This document shows, piece after piece, positions 24,960 through 38,800 of a stretch of DNA of 64,000 nt (position 1 is the first letter of the stretch; each line of letters begins with the position of its first letter). The notes under the pieces were generated by a model that saw only the letters and a program-made list of their open reading frames with translations, was not told the DNA's origin and did no database searches. A program made the translations under genes and the position numbers. The stretch covers positions 6,602,759-6,666,758 of the forward strand of contig CM017560.1 in assembly GCA_007844125.1 (NCBI GenBank), read 5' to 3'. Origin of the DNA: Sinonovacula constricta (Eukaryota > Mollusca > Bivalvia > Cardiida > Solecurtidae).

Positions 24960-26713
24960 TCCAGCTACATTTGTAACCTTGACTGTATTTTTCTTTTTGT
25001 AACAGTGGCATGCAAAGCTGACTTTTCACATTGCTAGGGATTTGTGATCAAATATTTCAGATTCTGATCAGAGGACTTTTAACTGGAACTATTTGCCGGT
25101 GCCTGATCAGTTTGTGCTAAGCAAGTAAATTGTTCATATTTTGTTACATCCCATCGTTATCTTTTCCCTACTTGTGTCTTTTTTCTGGCTAGGATCTTAA
25201 TCCAGCATTATTTTGCCATGATCCAGTTTTGTCTTTGCTCATTTTTCTTTGTATTAACGATTAATTTTAATGATGTGGTGATTCTTTTGTCTTCTACGAC
25301 CATTAGGGTGTTGTACTGGGCATGTTTCCAACATCTGGAGTAGGCCAGATGGTTGAAAACAGAGTTTCACGGGCATGTGTATATTTGCTACATTTTCAAC
25401 AGCAAACAGATTGTTCATTCTGCTGTTTTTTTGTTTGTTTGTAACATTACATATCACAACAACAAACAATTTTGGACATTCTTGTGAAGAAGGAAGCTCC
25501 CAGACAAATTTCTGGGTAGAAAATCTCTTGCATTCCAGATAGAAGCTCATAGTGTCAATACTGACAAAAGTGACAAGACAGTGATGGTCCCATAAGTCTG
25601 TGCAGATATTCACATCCACAATCTATATAATATTTATCAAGGAAACAGACAGCAGCAAAAATTCTTTAAAAAAGGTTTCAGTAGTTGACGTCATGTGACA
25701 AGAATTTAATTCCATATTACTTCTTCTCCAAGAATAAGCTTCATCATCTGTCCTGAGATTGCTGTGTTGATAGATGTTAACTCTAATTAAATTATAATTT
25801 ACATCTATGGAAGAAAAATGTTCAAGTAAATAATCCATTATGCCATTTACTGTGAAGTTCCTTAAGATTATTTGTAGTGTTAATCACGAAACCAAGAATC
25901 TTTCTCTTATCTAGAGACAGTGTTCAGATGAAACATAAGAATGGTGTCATCACTTTCTTAAAAGTGCTATCCAACAGTTTGGGCCAAAGATGTTTGTCAC
26001 AATTAACCCAATAAGTTATTTTTACCTGAAAAGGTCCTGTAAAATGCTGTTCAATCGATGCCCAAAATCTGTGTGAACAGTGAAGCATAAATCTGCAATC
26101 ATCACTGCAAACAGGTATTTTCTATCTTAGCTGCGCTGCAGAGATAGCTATTTCTAAACTAAGAAAACCAGGTGATAGCTTACTTTTGACATCAAGTTGA
26201 ATTGATATCCGGGTAGTCTGCTTTGACATTGATATCTATTTTTAGCAAAGATCACTATTGTGCTTATTTATAGATTTGGAAAGAATAAACATTTATAGTT
26301 TTTGCAATTTGTACTGTCTCACAATATAGGTAGTGGTCAAAATTGTCTTAACTTAGACTAAAGTACAAATCTATTTAGAAATAATGCCTGAATTCCCTCA
26401 AAACAGTGGAATAGAATATAATTACATGCAACTGATACAGGCATACTGTTGGATACCACCTTTAGCATGCTATGATTAACTGACATGATACCACAGTTGT
26501 CCAATTTTCTGATACCTGGCTGACCAGTCCTGGACTACCCTTATGTTTGACATGTTGCAGCCCAGCTTGAGCTGGGGACGTTCAATGCATGAAGCAGACA
26601 GTCTCTATCTATTGCGCTCATGATCCTCAATAGTAATTGGAGATGAAACTTTTAAATATAATTAAATAAGTTTATTCATTCTGTTAAACCATTTTTGTGT
26701 TTGTATATTTCAG
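24960..26713. other. Region upstream of the first recognised exon; promoter not identified
   Basis: Holds a diverged foldback relic (about 25040-25125), a minus-strand 121-codon frame at 25254-25619 without recognisable domain, and a weak tRNA-like relic. No TATA or initiator arrangement can be defended. The AG at 26713 suggests the transcript begins further upstream. Confidence 0.4.
26562..26640 (-). mobile_element. Possible tRNA-like repeat fragment just upstream of the leader
   Basis: On the minus strand, GAGCGCAATAGATAGAGAC and later CATTGAACGTCCCCAGC resemble tRNA-like A and B regions of the second SINE type. Weak match. Confidence 0.3.
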
Positions 26714-26803
26714 AGCACTTCAAAATGTAGTGTTGCAGCCCACCAATCTAATGACTGGGAAGTGTGAGACTGTTTGTTCCTTGATGAACAACCCCTCCAA
26801 ATC
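26714..26803 (+). promoter_or_regulatory. 5' untranslated leader with two upstream ORFs
   Basis: A pyrimidine-rich stretch ending TATTTCAG at 26713 looks like a 3' splice site, so the leader probably begins at 26714 and continues an unseen upstream non-coding exon. Within it, ATG TAG at 26725-26730 is a minimal start-stop uORF with A at -3. A second ATG at 26751 (C at -3, weak context) opens 18 codons and stops with TGA at 26805-26807, overlapping the main ATG at 26804 by the sequence ATGA. The main ATG has A at -3. The leader boundary is inferred; the uORFs are read directly. Confidence 0.6.
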
Positions 26804-26891
26804 ATGACGAGCTCTTGTCTCCGAACTCATCGATGCCCGATCTCCGTGCTCGCACTTCTTCTCACGATAATTCTCACGACATGTGCTGATG
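26804..26891 (+). CDS. ihog: ihog-like exon 1: start codon and signal peptide
   Basis: Codes for residues 1-29 plus one base. After a short polar and basic start comes a hydrophobic core (ISVLALLLTIIL, residues 13-24) and a small-residue TTCA stretch suited to signal peptidase cleavage near residue 28. The donor is G|GTAAGT, phase 1, and joins in frame to exon 2 about 13 kb away. The in-frame upstream stop at 26765 makes this the first available start. Confidence 0.8.
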
Positions 26892-29800
26892 GTAAGTTGT
26901 TGTTTAAATGTTTAAATTGTTGTATGTTTTAATTGGTCTTTAAAATCTTGTCAACATTTGCTCATTGGCTTATAAGATGTGGATGCCTCCAAATCTGAAG
27001 AAGAACAACCAAGACACATCATAAAATATAAAGAAATCTCCTCTTTCCCCAGAAAGATAATAAAAAAAAAATCCAGCAATCTGACCTTGATATTTGGAAA
27101 AGGGATGGTTTTGTCAAGCCTAAAATTTAAATGTTTTGTCCAAGAGATTGTTTCAGGTAAAAAATATATTATGCAAAATCCTATTCAAATGTGCTTCAGT
27201 GACCTAATGACATATGATTTTAAGTTTCTCCAAAAATATGGAAACCTTCTAGTAAGCTTCCAAGAGGAAGGGTTTGTTTGGGAACACAGCCAGCTTTAGA
27301 TTAAGAATGAAAACAGGGATATCGGGTTCTAAACAGGCCCTGATAGACCAAACCAGATCAAAGCCTTCTGGATAATGGAGAAATGTTTACCCTTCATCAT
27401 AGATGCTGCTGTGCCTCCTGGCAGCTTCTGGATACAGCCCTGGCTTGCTTCATTTTAAAGCTATCAAACACTGTCTACTTAAAACATAAAAGAGTATTAG
27501 TCTAATTGGGAAATATTTTTTCCTCTATCAAACCCTAAGTTGACATTTTTCATTAAAAATATTTCTATCAACGGCATCAAGCTTAAGGTTAAATTTTGTT
27601 ATTGAACAGCTTCATAATTTGACTAAGACATAAAAGTATACACGTATTCAAATAGACCAGATGCAATAGCTTATATTTTTGTTACTTAAAAATCTTGACC
27701 TGTTAGTTTTCACATATTTAAACACTCATAAACTCTCTCAATATTTAATAGATTGTCAAGCTTGGCCTAATGAATCAAGATGGCCCAATATATCAGATGG
27801 TGATAGGAATGTCTCTATCAGTGTACAGATCAGTTTGACACAGGATTATATGCCCCTGGCAGCCATTACTGTCAGACAACACCTGAAGCATAAGATCGAC
27901 CAAGCCAGTTATAACATAGAAAGGTGTGAGTTTTCGCACCTTGTTCCATGTGTAAGATGGTGAACTGAGGCAGACGACACAAAAACACAACCCTGATGTG
28001 TCGTCTGTCACACCTCTCCGACCATGACGAGCGGTTTTGCTTCTCATTCATCTGATATTGAGTGTGTAAAATGGTTCACTCACAAATAAGCTTAATTTTC
28101 TGTGGTAAGGGTCTATTCGATAGAAGGTGCTTTTTTGCGGACACTTTGATGTTCAGAAATATTTGTTATTATTTAAAATCAAACATTTAATGAAGCTTAC
28201 AGAATTAGTTAAAATATTGCTTAGAAAGTTATTGAAGGTTAAAATATGGTAAAAAATTGCATTGAATGCTCCACTATGTTAGAAGTGAAATGGGAGCAGC
28301 TTTGTAAATATTATGAAAGCAAAGATGAAAATGTTGCAAGGTATTTTGGTGAAATGTAAAGGAAAGTTAAACAATATTAGAAATTGTTTGGCTTATTTTC
28401 AAGCTCTACAGGGTTCCATTTGCACTGTAATAATTACGTAAATGTATCAAACTACAATTCGAACATGATCATGTGGCAAATGTTTACATTTCGAATGATG
28501 TAAACAAAAGGGAAAACCATGTTTAATTTTACATTAGCTGTTAATGGGTTCAGCCAAACAAGAATGAAATAGACTTTGCTTATTAAGCTTACATTGTTTC
28601 ATTTTGTTTTGGAAATACATTGCAGAGATCACATACAATCATTATAGTGACATCAAGCTTTCTTGGTGACCCCCGGCAGATGTTGGGGTAGAACTACCAG
28701 CACACCACAGGTCAGGTTAAAGACCTTTCTAAATTATGTCCTCTGCCTGAAACAGAGCTAGAACCCACATGGTTGATAGGCTTTGCAGTCATAGTTATAA
28801 GTCACTATGCCATGGGTGCCCAATTGGTAACATTGTACATTTGTCTCTGTGTCTGTGTAATGTATCTGAGTGTTCATGTCAAGCTTTTACAATAAAGGGA
28901 ACGCTACATTTCCTTCTGTTTGTTTAATTCTGAATGACTGAAGTATTGTTTGTGGGGTGTTTATCTTTACAATATATAAAACACGTCACATTGCCCTGGT
29001 TCTCCTGAAGTAAGCGTATTACACTGTCAGACTCATGTATAGAAATGCTGCCCCTCACCACATGGGTTCGAGTCCTAGTCAAAGCAAAGGACTTAACGTA
29101 TGGTCTTCCAGCTGACCTGTGATGTGAATTACATAGTCATAGATTCCCTTACTAGTAACTAAGTAGAATGTCTTTGTTCTATGTTCTTATGTGCTGTAAG
29201 TGGGTGATATAGGTCAAAACCTACATTAGATTAGAAGAATGGCTCCTGTTACATTAATGCAACAATAATCCTCGCATCTCTACCACATTATGAAACCTGT
29301 CCTATTGGCTTATCAGCTTCCATGCTGCCAATATGTAATCCTAAAAATAACACAGTAATAGACACAACCGCAACATGCCTTCCCTAGTCATCGTAAACTC
29401 ATATTGTGCTTCATGTTAATAAGACATTAAAGTGTAATGTCTCCACTTACAATTGCACATAAAGGAAGCAGCCTTGCTTTGAATTCAGAAGCAAATAGTA
29501 CAGATCCTGATCAGACAATATGGATCTTTACTATAATGTCTAATGATTGGTCAAGTTGTCTAATGATGGATCAAGTTGTCTAATGATTGGTCAAGTTGTC
29601 TAATGATGGATCAAGTTGTCTAATGATTGGTCAAGTTGTCTAATGATTGGTCAAGTTGTCTAATGATTGGTCAAATTGTCTAATGATTGGTCAAGTTGTC
29701 TAATGATTGGTCAAGTTGTCTAATGATTGGTCAAGTTGTCTGATGATGGAAAGTTGTGCTTAGCAATTGCAAAGTTATGGTGCGTTGTTCAGAGAGAATT

Positions 29801-32800
29801 ATGGCAGAAACAGAAGATTATCTCCTATTTACCCTGGCAGTTCTGTGGTGAGATCTGATTACAGATGGTTTATTCGTCAAATATTTATATAAGATTGGCC
29901 ATCAGTGACCCTATTCAATCTTGTTTGTTTAATAATTGTTACCGCTTAAGAAGAAGCACAGATTGAGAAAATAATATGCAGATAATCTACCTGTTAATTG
30001 GTCAGAATGTGGCTAATAGCCATTCTGTCAACAGATTAGCTTGGGATACTGACTGGGAAATAAAAACATTTAGATTTAGTCCCAGATAATATTGAGGGAT
30101 TTGTTCAACTTAAGTTCATCCATCAAACTACGCAATATAAGAGTTTCTTTTGGGCTGTTGGTAAACCATTGTTAACCATAGTTATTGTTCTGTATTTTTC
30201 ATACCAAATAATTTCTTTATTTTGTTAATTTTTATGTTGTAGTTTGAGTTTTAATAATAAATCTGTAAGAGCTTCTATTTTCTCTGCTTACAAACAAGCA
30301 TCATTGGTATTTGGATGTAGGGAAATACAACACTTATCGCTGACATGAAAGCCTTGTACCTGAAGTGCAATTCTCTTGAAACATTTAAAATAATTGAAAA
30401 TATGTGCTCTTGGTATGTGCATCCCAGCCATGCTGCTTTATAATGTTCCCTTACCTTTGACATTGTATTTTCCCCAGACGAATAACCTTTTATCAGACAT
30501 ACCGCAGAATTAGCATAAGATTTCAGCCGAAACACTAGATGAGAATAAGTTTTGCATTTGTGTAAGGTTATATTTCACAAATTCTGCTGTCATTAGGTTT
30601 GTTTCTTTAAAACCTGATTGTAAATAATTTGTCGAAGTTGTTAAACATTGGAATGAGAAGATTTACTTCAAAGGAAAATAGCGCCAGAACAAAATTTGAT
30701 AAAGGATCTTTATTTGTTGCATGCAAAATATTGATGTTGACAATTCACAAAGATTTGTTCTTTTCTTATTCCTAATTAAAGCTTGATAATGTGTCCTTGC
30801 ACTAAAGACTAAACATTACCTGGCTGAGTGATAGAGTTCCACACTAGTCACTTCACTCACTGCCCAACCTCTCACTGCCATTCCCTCTCAAGTCCTGTTC
30901 GCAGGAAAGGTCTTAGTTTAAGGAAGTCTTCCAGCTGACATTTGTCTGGGGTCTTCCTTCAGTAACTTAGCTGGGCTTGGCTGTAATAACAATAATTTTA
31001 GTGTTTAATTTTGTTTGTTTTTAAATTACCTCCTAGTTTTAGATGGAAATATTTAAATTGCTGTACATAATTATGTATGTTATAGGCTTTGAGTTTTGTT
31101 GTAGATATGTCTGTGTTTGGTTGATAATCCTGACTTAATTTTTTACAGAAACATTGACTGTAGAAGGATTGTTGTTATGAAATTTATCTTAACTAGAAAA
31201 TATCATACTAAAGTTTTATATTTCAGACTTCCAGACTGTTTTAAAATACAACATGAAATTGCCCAAATGGAATTAAACTACTTACAAACACACAGAGAGT
31301 AAATTTTATTTACAAAAATATCTAAAACATAACAATAAAAAAGCAAAAAACTTCAACAATAAAATCACCTTTCTGCCATATATAAAGTTAGCCTATCTCT
31401 GCAATCAGGCGGAGACTTCACTTGGCTTGCAGTACCTGTGTTGTGTATAATCTTATGCAGGCCCTAATCATGTTGTATCAAATCATAACCACCACAAAAT
31501 TTTACCTATTTGCTTACAATTATATTCGGTGGTAACTAAATATATTGACAGAGACTCAGCAGTAAACTGTGTAGAGACTAACCAGATAGCTTCCAGCTGA
31601 TCTGACTCTACTCTGTTTGCCTTACCCTGAGAAATATGTGCTTAGCAGGCTAAGAGGTAGGAAAACATCTGCTCTTTAATGTTTTAATACAGATCATGTT
31701 ACTCGCTACTGTTAAGAGAGATGTATTTTAGGCTGCTAGGGAAACATAACACACCACTCATTGGTAGCTGTAACAACCGTCTCAGCAGGGAGAGGAGGGT
31801 AAAACAGGGGGTTGGGGAGAAGAGAAGCTTTGTTGTACATTTTTTCAGCAAAGTGTATTTTATCCTGTCCTCAGTAAAACCAGTTACCTGAAGTTTGATG
31901 CAGTTTATATTTGTTTGTTTTGTTTTATTAACACCTTGCCAGTAAACCAGAAATTGTGTTCATCAACTGCATATATAGTGTTGCCCTGACTGTTATGACA
32001 TGACATAACAGATACCACACCTCCCAGTCTTCAGGTTATTCTGTCAATCCATAAACTTCTCTTATAAAAAACATTAGCAATTAACTTTTACATTAATTTG
32101 ATCTGTAGGGAAAACTGATGACGATAAAAATGATGATGAAGCATTTTGTGGTTATCATTAAAAAAACTAAAATGCTCACTTAGTTCTGTCATTGCAATTC
32201 ATCAATGGCAAAATAATATTAAAGGTAAAATAAATTTTGTTGAGTGTCAAAACCTTGTAAAAGGCAACAAACAGGATGCCATTTGTACGTCGCCTGCCAA
32301 GCTGTAGAAAGGACCCAGCTAAGATGGATGATGACTAGGGTGAGAGGGGGGAGAGTGAATGTTTCACAAGCAACATGGTATTTGGAAGCCCAAAAGCAAG
32401 ATAAAAATTCACATTAATATTGAACCTCGCTACTGGGCTTACTCCATTATTTAGATGAAAGAAATATGTGACAGGAGATCCCAGAGCAGTGAAGCTGCTA
32501 GAAGTGCCATTAAATCCTCGTTAGTACTACAAATCCATTTTTCAGGTGTGCCTCAGTTCTCCCTCTAATATATACTCCCCCTGTGAAGGAGACCCTGAAC
32601 ATCAAACTCTTTACTTAAAAGTTAGGACAAACAGCACAGCAAGCTTTTTGAAGTTTTCAAATTAGAATTTGAATATATAAATAGTTAAAGAAATGGATGT
32701 TGCTTGATGTGGTAAAGAGTATTCTATCTGCAGTGGTAGGTTAGTGGATGTGTTTTCTTTGTGTAGTGAGAAGAATAACTTTAAATGTATATATTCAAAC

Positions 32801-35800
32801 AGGACTCCTGGTAGTGTTCATCCTGGTATATAATACAATTGTTTCTTAATAGTGTTTCTTCCTATCATAGCATAACAAATGTTTAAACCCAGTTCAATAT
32901 ATAAAAAAGAAACAACTTGGTATATTAGTAAGAATGGGTAAACTTGTTAGTAAAATATGCTAAACAGTTTAAAAAGTTTATTGTATATGTCAATATTGTT
33001 TTATTGTTTTTGTTTATTTATATAATGATAAACATTGTTTTTTGAGCAGCATCTTCTTTGTTGTGTTTTGTGACAATTGAAGGGTCATGGACTACATTCA
33101 GTGTGGCTGTGTATTGTGATGTCATTACACAGGGGCTTGTTTTTGTTTGTGCTATTGTGTTTTAAATACACAGATTTCAACCCCAGGAATGGATAAAAGG
33201 GACCCACAATGACTACAAAAATCTCAATCTTGCAAGTTAAGATTCCTTAAACATGTTAAGTTTCCATCCCAAACAGCTAAACAAATGTGTATTTAAATTA
33301 TGAGAATAATATATGAGTATTCTTGCTATTTAAAAGTCTGAAAAATTTCTTTTCTGATCATAAGTAAATAGTCAGCATGATTTTAACATGATCAGTTTCT
33401 CTGACAAGGTGGGGGGATATCAGGATAAAATGACATCGCTGGATTGCCATATCACATCCTGACATTATGCTATGAAAGTGAATTCAGCACTACATGAGAA
33501 ATGCTGTACTTATAAAAATTAATGATAGAACATCATTTTCCATAGCACTTATATCTCAAGTTCAACTTTGTTTACTAGCACCCAACTATTTGTAGTTCAG
33601 CCATTTTTCTAGCCCAAAACAATCTTATAGCTCAGCGATTTCCTACCCACCATACTATACAACTTTAGTTTAGCCATTTAGCCTTTTTGTCTAACACCAT
33701 ACAATCATAAGTTCATAAATTCAGCCATTTTCTTCCTACTGTAGTATCTATCATTAGTTCAGCATTTTTTTTTCTAACACCAAACAATCTTTAGTTGAGC
33801 CATTTTTCCAAGTATCAATCTACTGAATGAACCCAGGATATCCTTCTGACCATTGTTCCTTTCCTCCTCCCTACCGAGGAGAAGTTTATAAGTTGGCACT
33901 GGTTCCCAGCCAGACAAGTACATAGGCAGGCAGAGGGTACCAGCCCGCTTACTAATTACCTCCATTACATCGTGTTTCAGATCTGCAACCCCAAACCTTT
34001 CCTATGGTGGTGTATGGTTGCAGTTGCCACTCTGGGTCCATGTTGTGTTTTTTCTCAGCTTTCTTATCTTGCATGCCTGATACGTTGTTATGTTTTGTTT
34101 CCCACTCCTATAAATATACAAATATTTAACTTGGATACATAATACAATAATAAGAATGGTGAAATACCTAGTGATAATAGTGGCTTTGATTGAGGGGCTG
34201 GTGCGGCTGGGTGTAGAACTGGGAGGAGAGAAGTGGCAGCTATATTTTGGTATGAATGTTGATCTGATCTTCAAAATTGAAGAGTATTGAAGAGTATTTA
34301 GTAGCAAAGACTTCTGGGAAGTGAAGGGGAAGCTCTTCAGTGTTTCTCTGATTTGAGCTTCCTCTCCAGAGTTCCCCCGCTGTTTGATATACTCACAGAC
34401 CTGGTGTTTGTGGGTCTAGAATAGCCAACTATCAGTCCCATGTGTTACAGATAGCTTGATAGCAAAAAATATCTTGGAAACTTTGAAACTGGGAAATAAT
34501 GAATTACCCTGGAGATAATGTAAAAGATAACAAGGGGAAGTAATCAGTGTTGGGGAAACAAAGAGTACTGGGTGTTTTTTGTAAGGTGTTCAGTGCAGTT
34601 TTCAGCCCAAATGGCTAAAGCAGACATGGTATCTGTGGATATATATACAAAACATTTGCAGTCCTCACTAACATTGAGGGACAGCCATGCAATTCCATAA
34701 TTACCTAAACTTTAAGTTGCTTTATTCATTTTTGCCACATCAACAGGTGTTAGGCTTTCTTTGCTAATTCCAGTGTAAATTGATTAAGGAAGATCCCAAT
34801 TATTTGCTTGGTAGAACCACCAACATCCAGAGTGTTGCCAGGTCATCGTGAACTTTCATGTTAATACTGGGACAGAGATATTATAAGAGCCCCATCCCCT
34901 CCAATTAAAGGGTGATGGGTACTCCACTGTAAAATGTTCAGTAATAACTTAGACATACTCAATACATTTTTAGGATATTTGTGTGCTTTTTTAAACACAA
35001 TTTACTCTTTTTGTATACGAAAAAATGTTATAATTTGGCATGAATGTATGTAAAAATTAACAAGTGAGTACAAAATTTTGTTCAAAAGTAGTTAAAAGAT
35101 CGACAGGTTCATCAAGTTAGGAGCTATTCTGTAGATGTCTGTAATGGCAGACACATGCTTCCAAAATGCCTCAGAGCAGGGTAGAGAATAAAATTTGGGG
35201 CTAATGTTGCCAGGCAGCATATTATAATGCTTAGCCTGCTTTGAACACATTGATCAAGTTAAGGCAAATGGTATGGATCCAGAGCCTCCAGATCCCCCCC
35301 CCCCCCCCAGGAGCTGTCTGATCAGCATTCACACTGTCACTTGCTGATTCTCTTGTTATGTGTATGGTTTACCTGTACATGATGTTGTCAGCAAATAACT
35401 AAAGATTCTGCATTACATTTAAATAACTGTAGCATGATAAGGGATCATTCTGCCTCCAAATTGTGGCTAAACACTGCTTTGGAATGTCAAGCCTTTGTTT
35501 CGGCATGGCAGCAATACAATCTGTCAGAATACTTGAACAATATTGTGCAATTTTGTCACTGAGAGGAGAAATGATTTAATGAATGGCCAGCCTATGTTCT
35601 GTTCTGAAAGTGAATTATCTGTTTACTTGAAAACAGGAGTCAATCAGGCAGATATAAATGGTATAGACTCAGGTCTAACAGTTCTTACTGACCAGGATTT
35701 ACAGTTTTGCTGCCGAGTCTATAGGAATATCACAAGTTTCATTTGTATGTAGGCATGAGCCCCAAAGCTAAGTATTTAGTATGGTTTTTGAACAAATGCA

Positions 35801-38800
35801 TCAAGGTATGAGTGAAGATAGTTTAGGAAGTTATTTAAGATCTAGGGTCAAGAGAACTTGGGTTCAAAATGAGAAACATTGGACAAAGTTGATTAAAGAA
35901 TGACGGTCCTGTTGGTAGGTTTGCAGAATAAAAGTATTGTTGGTAGGTTTGAAACAAACTGTAATATTCATGATAATGTAAAAGCATAATCAATATACCC
36001 TGACAGTGATAATGAAAATAATTAAGTTCATAATTCTGACAATAAGAATATAGTAATTAAAGATATGGTTAGCAAAGGACGTCTCAATGTTTCCAGGAAA
36101 AGTTTTATTACTTAAAGAAAAACACTATCAAAATATTAGATCAAGTGAAACTATGCCATGTTATCACTTACTATTTTAGTCATAAAACAAACAAAAAAAT
36201 CAGACAGAAACAAAACAAAGTTTGTTCTTACAGTCCTATCCCAACAGCAGTAAATGTGGACATTTTAGAACTTTATTTGTAGTTACCTCATTGTTCTGAT
36301 ATGAACGAAAAAAAAGATTTGAAACTTCCATCTGCAGGGTAGAATGGTGTGCCAGCAGTCGGCATGTTAGGGCTCTGAGAATGGAAACTTAACCATATGA
36401 TTCACATTAATCATAAAGAATCCTTGCTACAGCCTGACAGAAAACTATTTTCTGCTTGCCATGCCCCTCAAAATAATGGCTTTACAGCAGAGTATCAGTA
36501 AAACAGATGAAAATATTACAGCTTGGTTGACAAATGAACTGTTTGAAACATATTTGTCATCTCAATGCTTCCTTCTTAATGGGCCAGATCAGCCAAGTTC
36601 TAGGTCTGCCCACGTCTGCTGCCAATGAATCTAAGGAACGGAGATAAGATGAAGGGAAAAAAACAACAACCTCCAACACTTGTCAACTCAACAAAATGTT
36701 TTGGAATTGAAAGAGTTGGACATTTTTTGTCTATTCAGAATGCTTTTAGTGATTGTAAAAAAAGTTCTGCATTATACCGCTATTACAATGTGATGTTTTT
36801 TCAGTGTTTTAACTTGATTGCCTAGAAGTAGAAACAGAAAGAGTAGTCTGGCAAAAATAAGTTGACATTTTAGATTGTTTTAAGCCCTTAAATACTTTAC
36901 AAAAAGCAAAAATAAAAATAAATATAGTGATAATATTAAGATTATAATATGTAATATAATAGTGTTGCAAATTCCTGAAATAGCTTTATTTTGGCTTGAT
37001 AACAATGCTAATTGCCAGATATTAACAAAACCAGATATATTTGGATATTTTAGGAACCTTTATGATCATTTGGGCCAATAAAAAATAAAGTTAAGATTTG
37101 CTGAGTTGGAAAATAACCTGTTATCAGGACATAATTTTCTTTCAGCCTAACAAATATAAACTTTACCAGTTCTTTACCACACATGACTTACAGGACTGAT
37201 AAAAAAACATTGCAAAGCATCATACTAAGGTCAAACTATAGTTGAACCATAAAAACAAAGGCTCGGACAAAAAGAATGATCTTTAGAAATTAGGTAAAGG
37301 GAAATAACTCCAGTATTATAAAAAAGAAAAAAAAAAAGAAAATGAAAAAAAAAATCAATTTGCATAAGCCATGATGAAATGGTGTTGTTGTTGTTTTTAT
37401 CTCATTTGACTTAAAAAGTTTGTCAAAATGTGTCTCATGAAACAAATTATTAGACATCAGTACAAAAACTGATAGATAATTATGTACTGATCTGCTGATG
37501 ATTATGTACTGATCTGCTGATTTTAGTACAAGCTTTCTTGTAAAAAGTATAAACTGGGATAGAAACTGATGTAGCTAAAATCATTTAGGAAAGAAAAAGA
37601 AAAGAAATATTTAATGCCATAGATTAAATTTGCTTAAAGTGGAAAGGAAGGTGCTTATAACAGAAATATAACATTTTATATATGTGTATTTAGTTTCATA
37701 TTCTAAAAATAAACAAGCTATATATAAGCTATTGCCAATTGTCACTTGTGTGTTGATATATTTGCTAATTAATGATGTGGATAAATTATTAAGTTATGTT
37801 GATCTGTTCAGAAAAATATTGTTAAAATCAAGTATTTCATCTTCTGCTTCAACTGCTTCTGAGGAATTTGTTGCAAATAAATTTTCTTCGATCCTGAGCC
37901 ATTGGTACTCCTGCTGTAGTACATATTTATACATTGTCACAAAGTGATTGCATGATTTGTAGTCTCGATCATTTGGACAAATATCATGTTATGCACTGTA
38001 ATGCTTGTCTGTCCTATTTTACATGCCACTTAGAACATTATCCATTTATTTCCATGTAAAATGAATTAATTTTATTAAATGCGTTGACTTTTGAATTCCT
38101 ACATAAAATCAGTTGACGCTACCTCAGCATGATGAATAAAACACCAATATTACCTGACTAATGTTCTAGAAATTTGCATAGAAAATTCATTAAAGGTGAA
38201 TGTTGAATACCACTATGTCACAGATGAAATGGGGACTTTGGTAATTAATTTACAATTGACGATCACATTTTAGCTGCATGAAGTAGAGACTGGATAAATT
38301 AACAGACAACTGGCAGGCTACATTTTAGCTACATGAAAAAGGGACTTTGTTAATTAATGGACAGCTGACAGGCTACATTTTAGCTACATGAAATAAGGAC
38401 TTTGTTAATTAATGGACAGCTGACAGGCTACATTTTAGCTACATGAAAAAGGGACTTTGTTAATTAATGGACAGATGACAGGCTACATTTTAGCTGCATG
38501 AAATAGGGACTTTGTTAATTAATGGACAGCTGAAAGGCTACATTTTAGCTACATGAAATAGGGACTTTGTTAATTAATGGACATCTAGCAGGCTACATTT
38601 TAGCTACATGAAAAAGGGACTTTGTTAATTAATGGACAGCTGACAGGCTACATTTTAGCTACATGAAATAGGGACTTTGTTAATTAATGGACAGCTGGCA
38701 GGCTACATTTTAGCTACATGAAATAGGGACTTTGTTAATTAATGGACAGCTGACAGGCTACATTTTAGCTACATGAAATAGGGACTTTGTTAATTAATGG

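Noticed and set aside
25254..25619. 121-codon minus-strand open frame
   Set aside because: Non-repetitive, but no recognisable domain, neighbouring exon or family resemblance. Left as chance or unknown.
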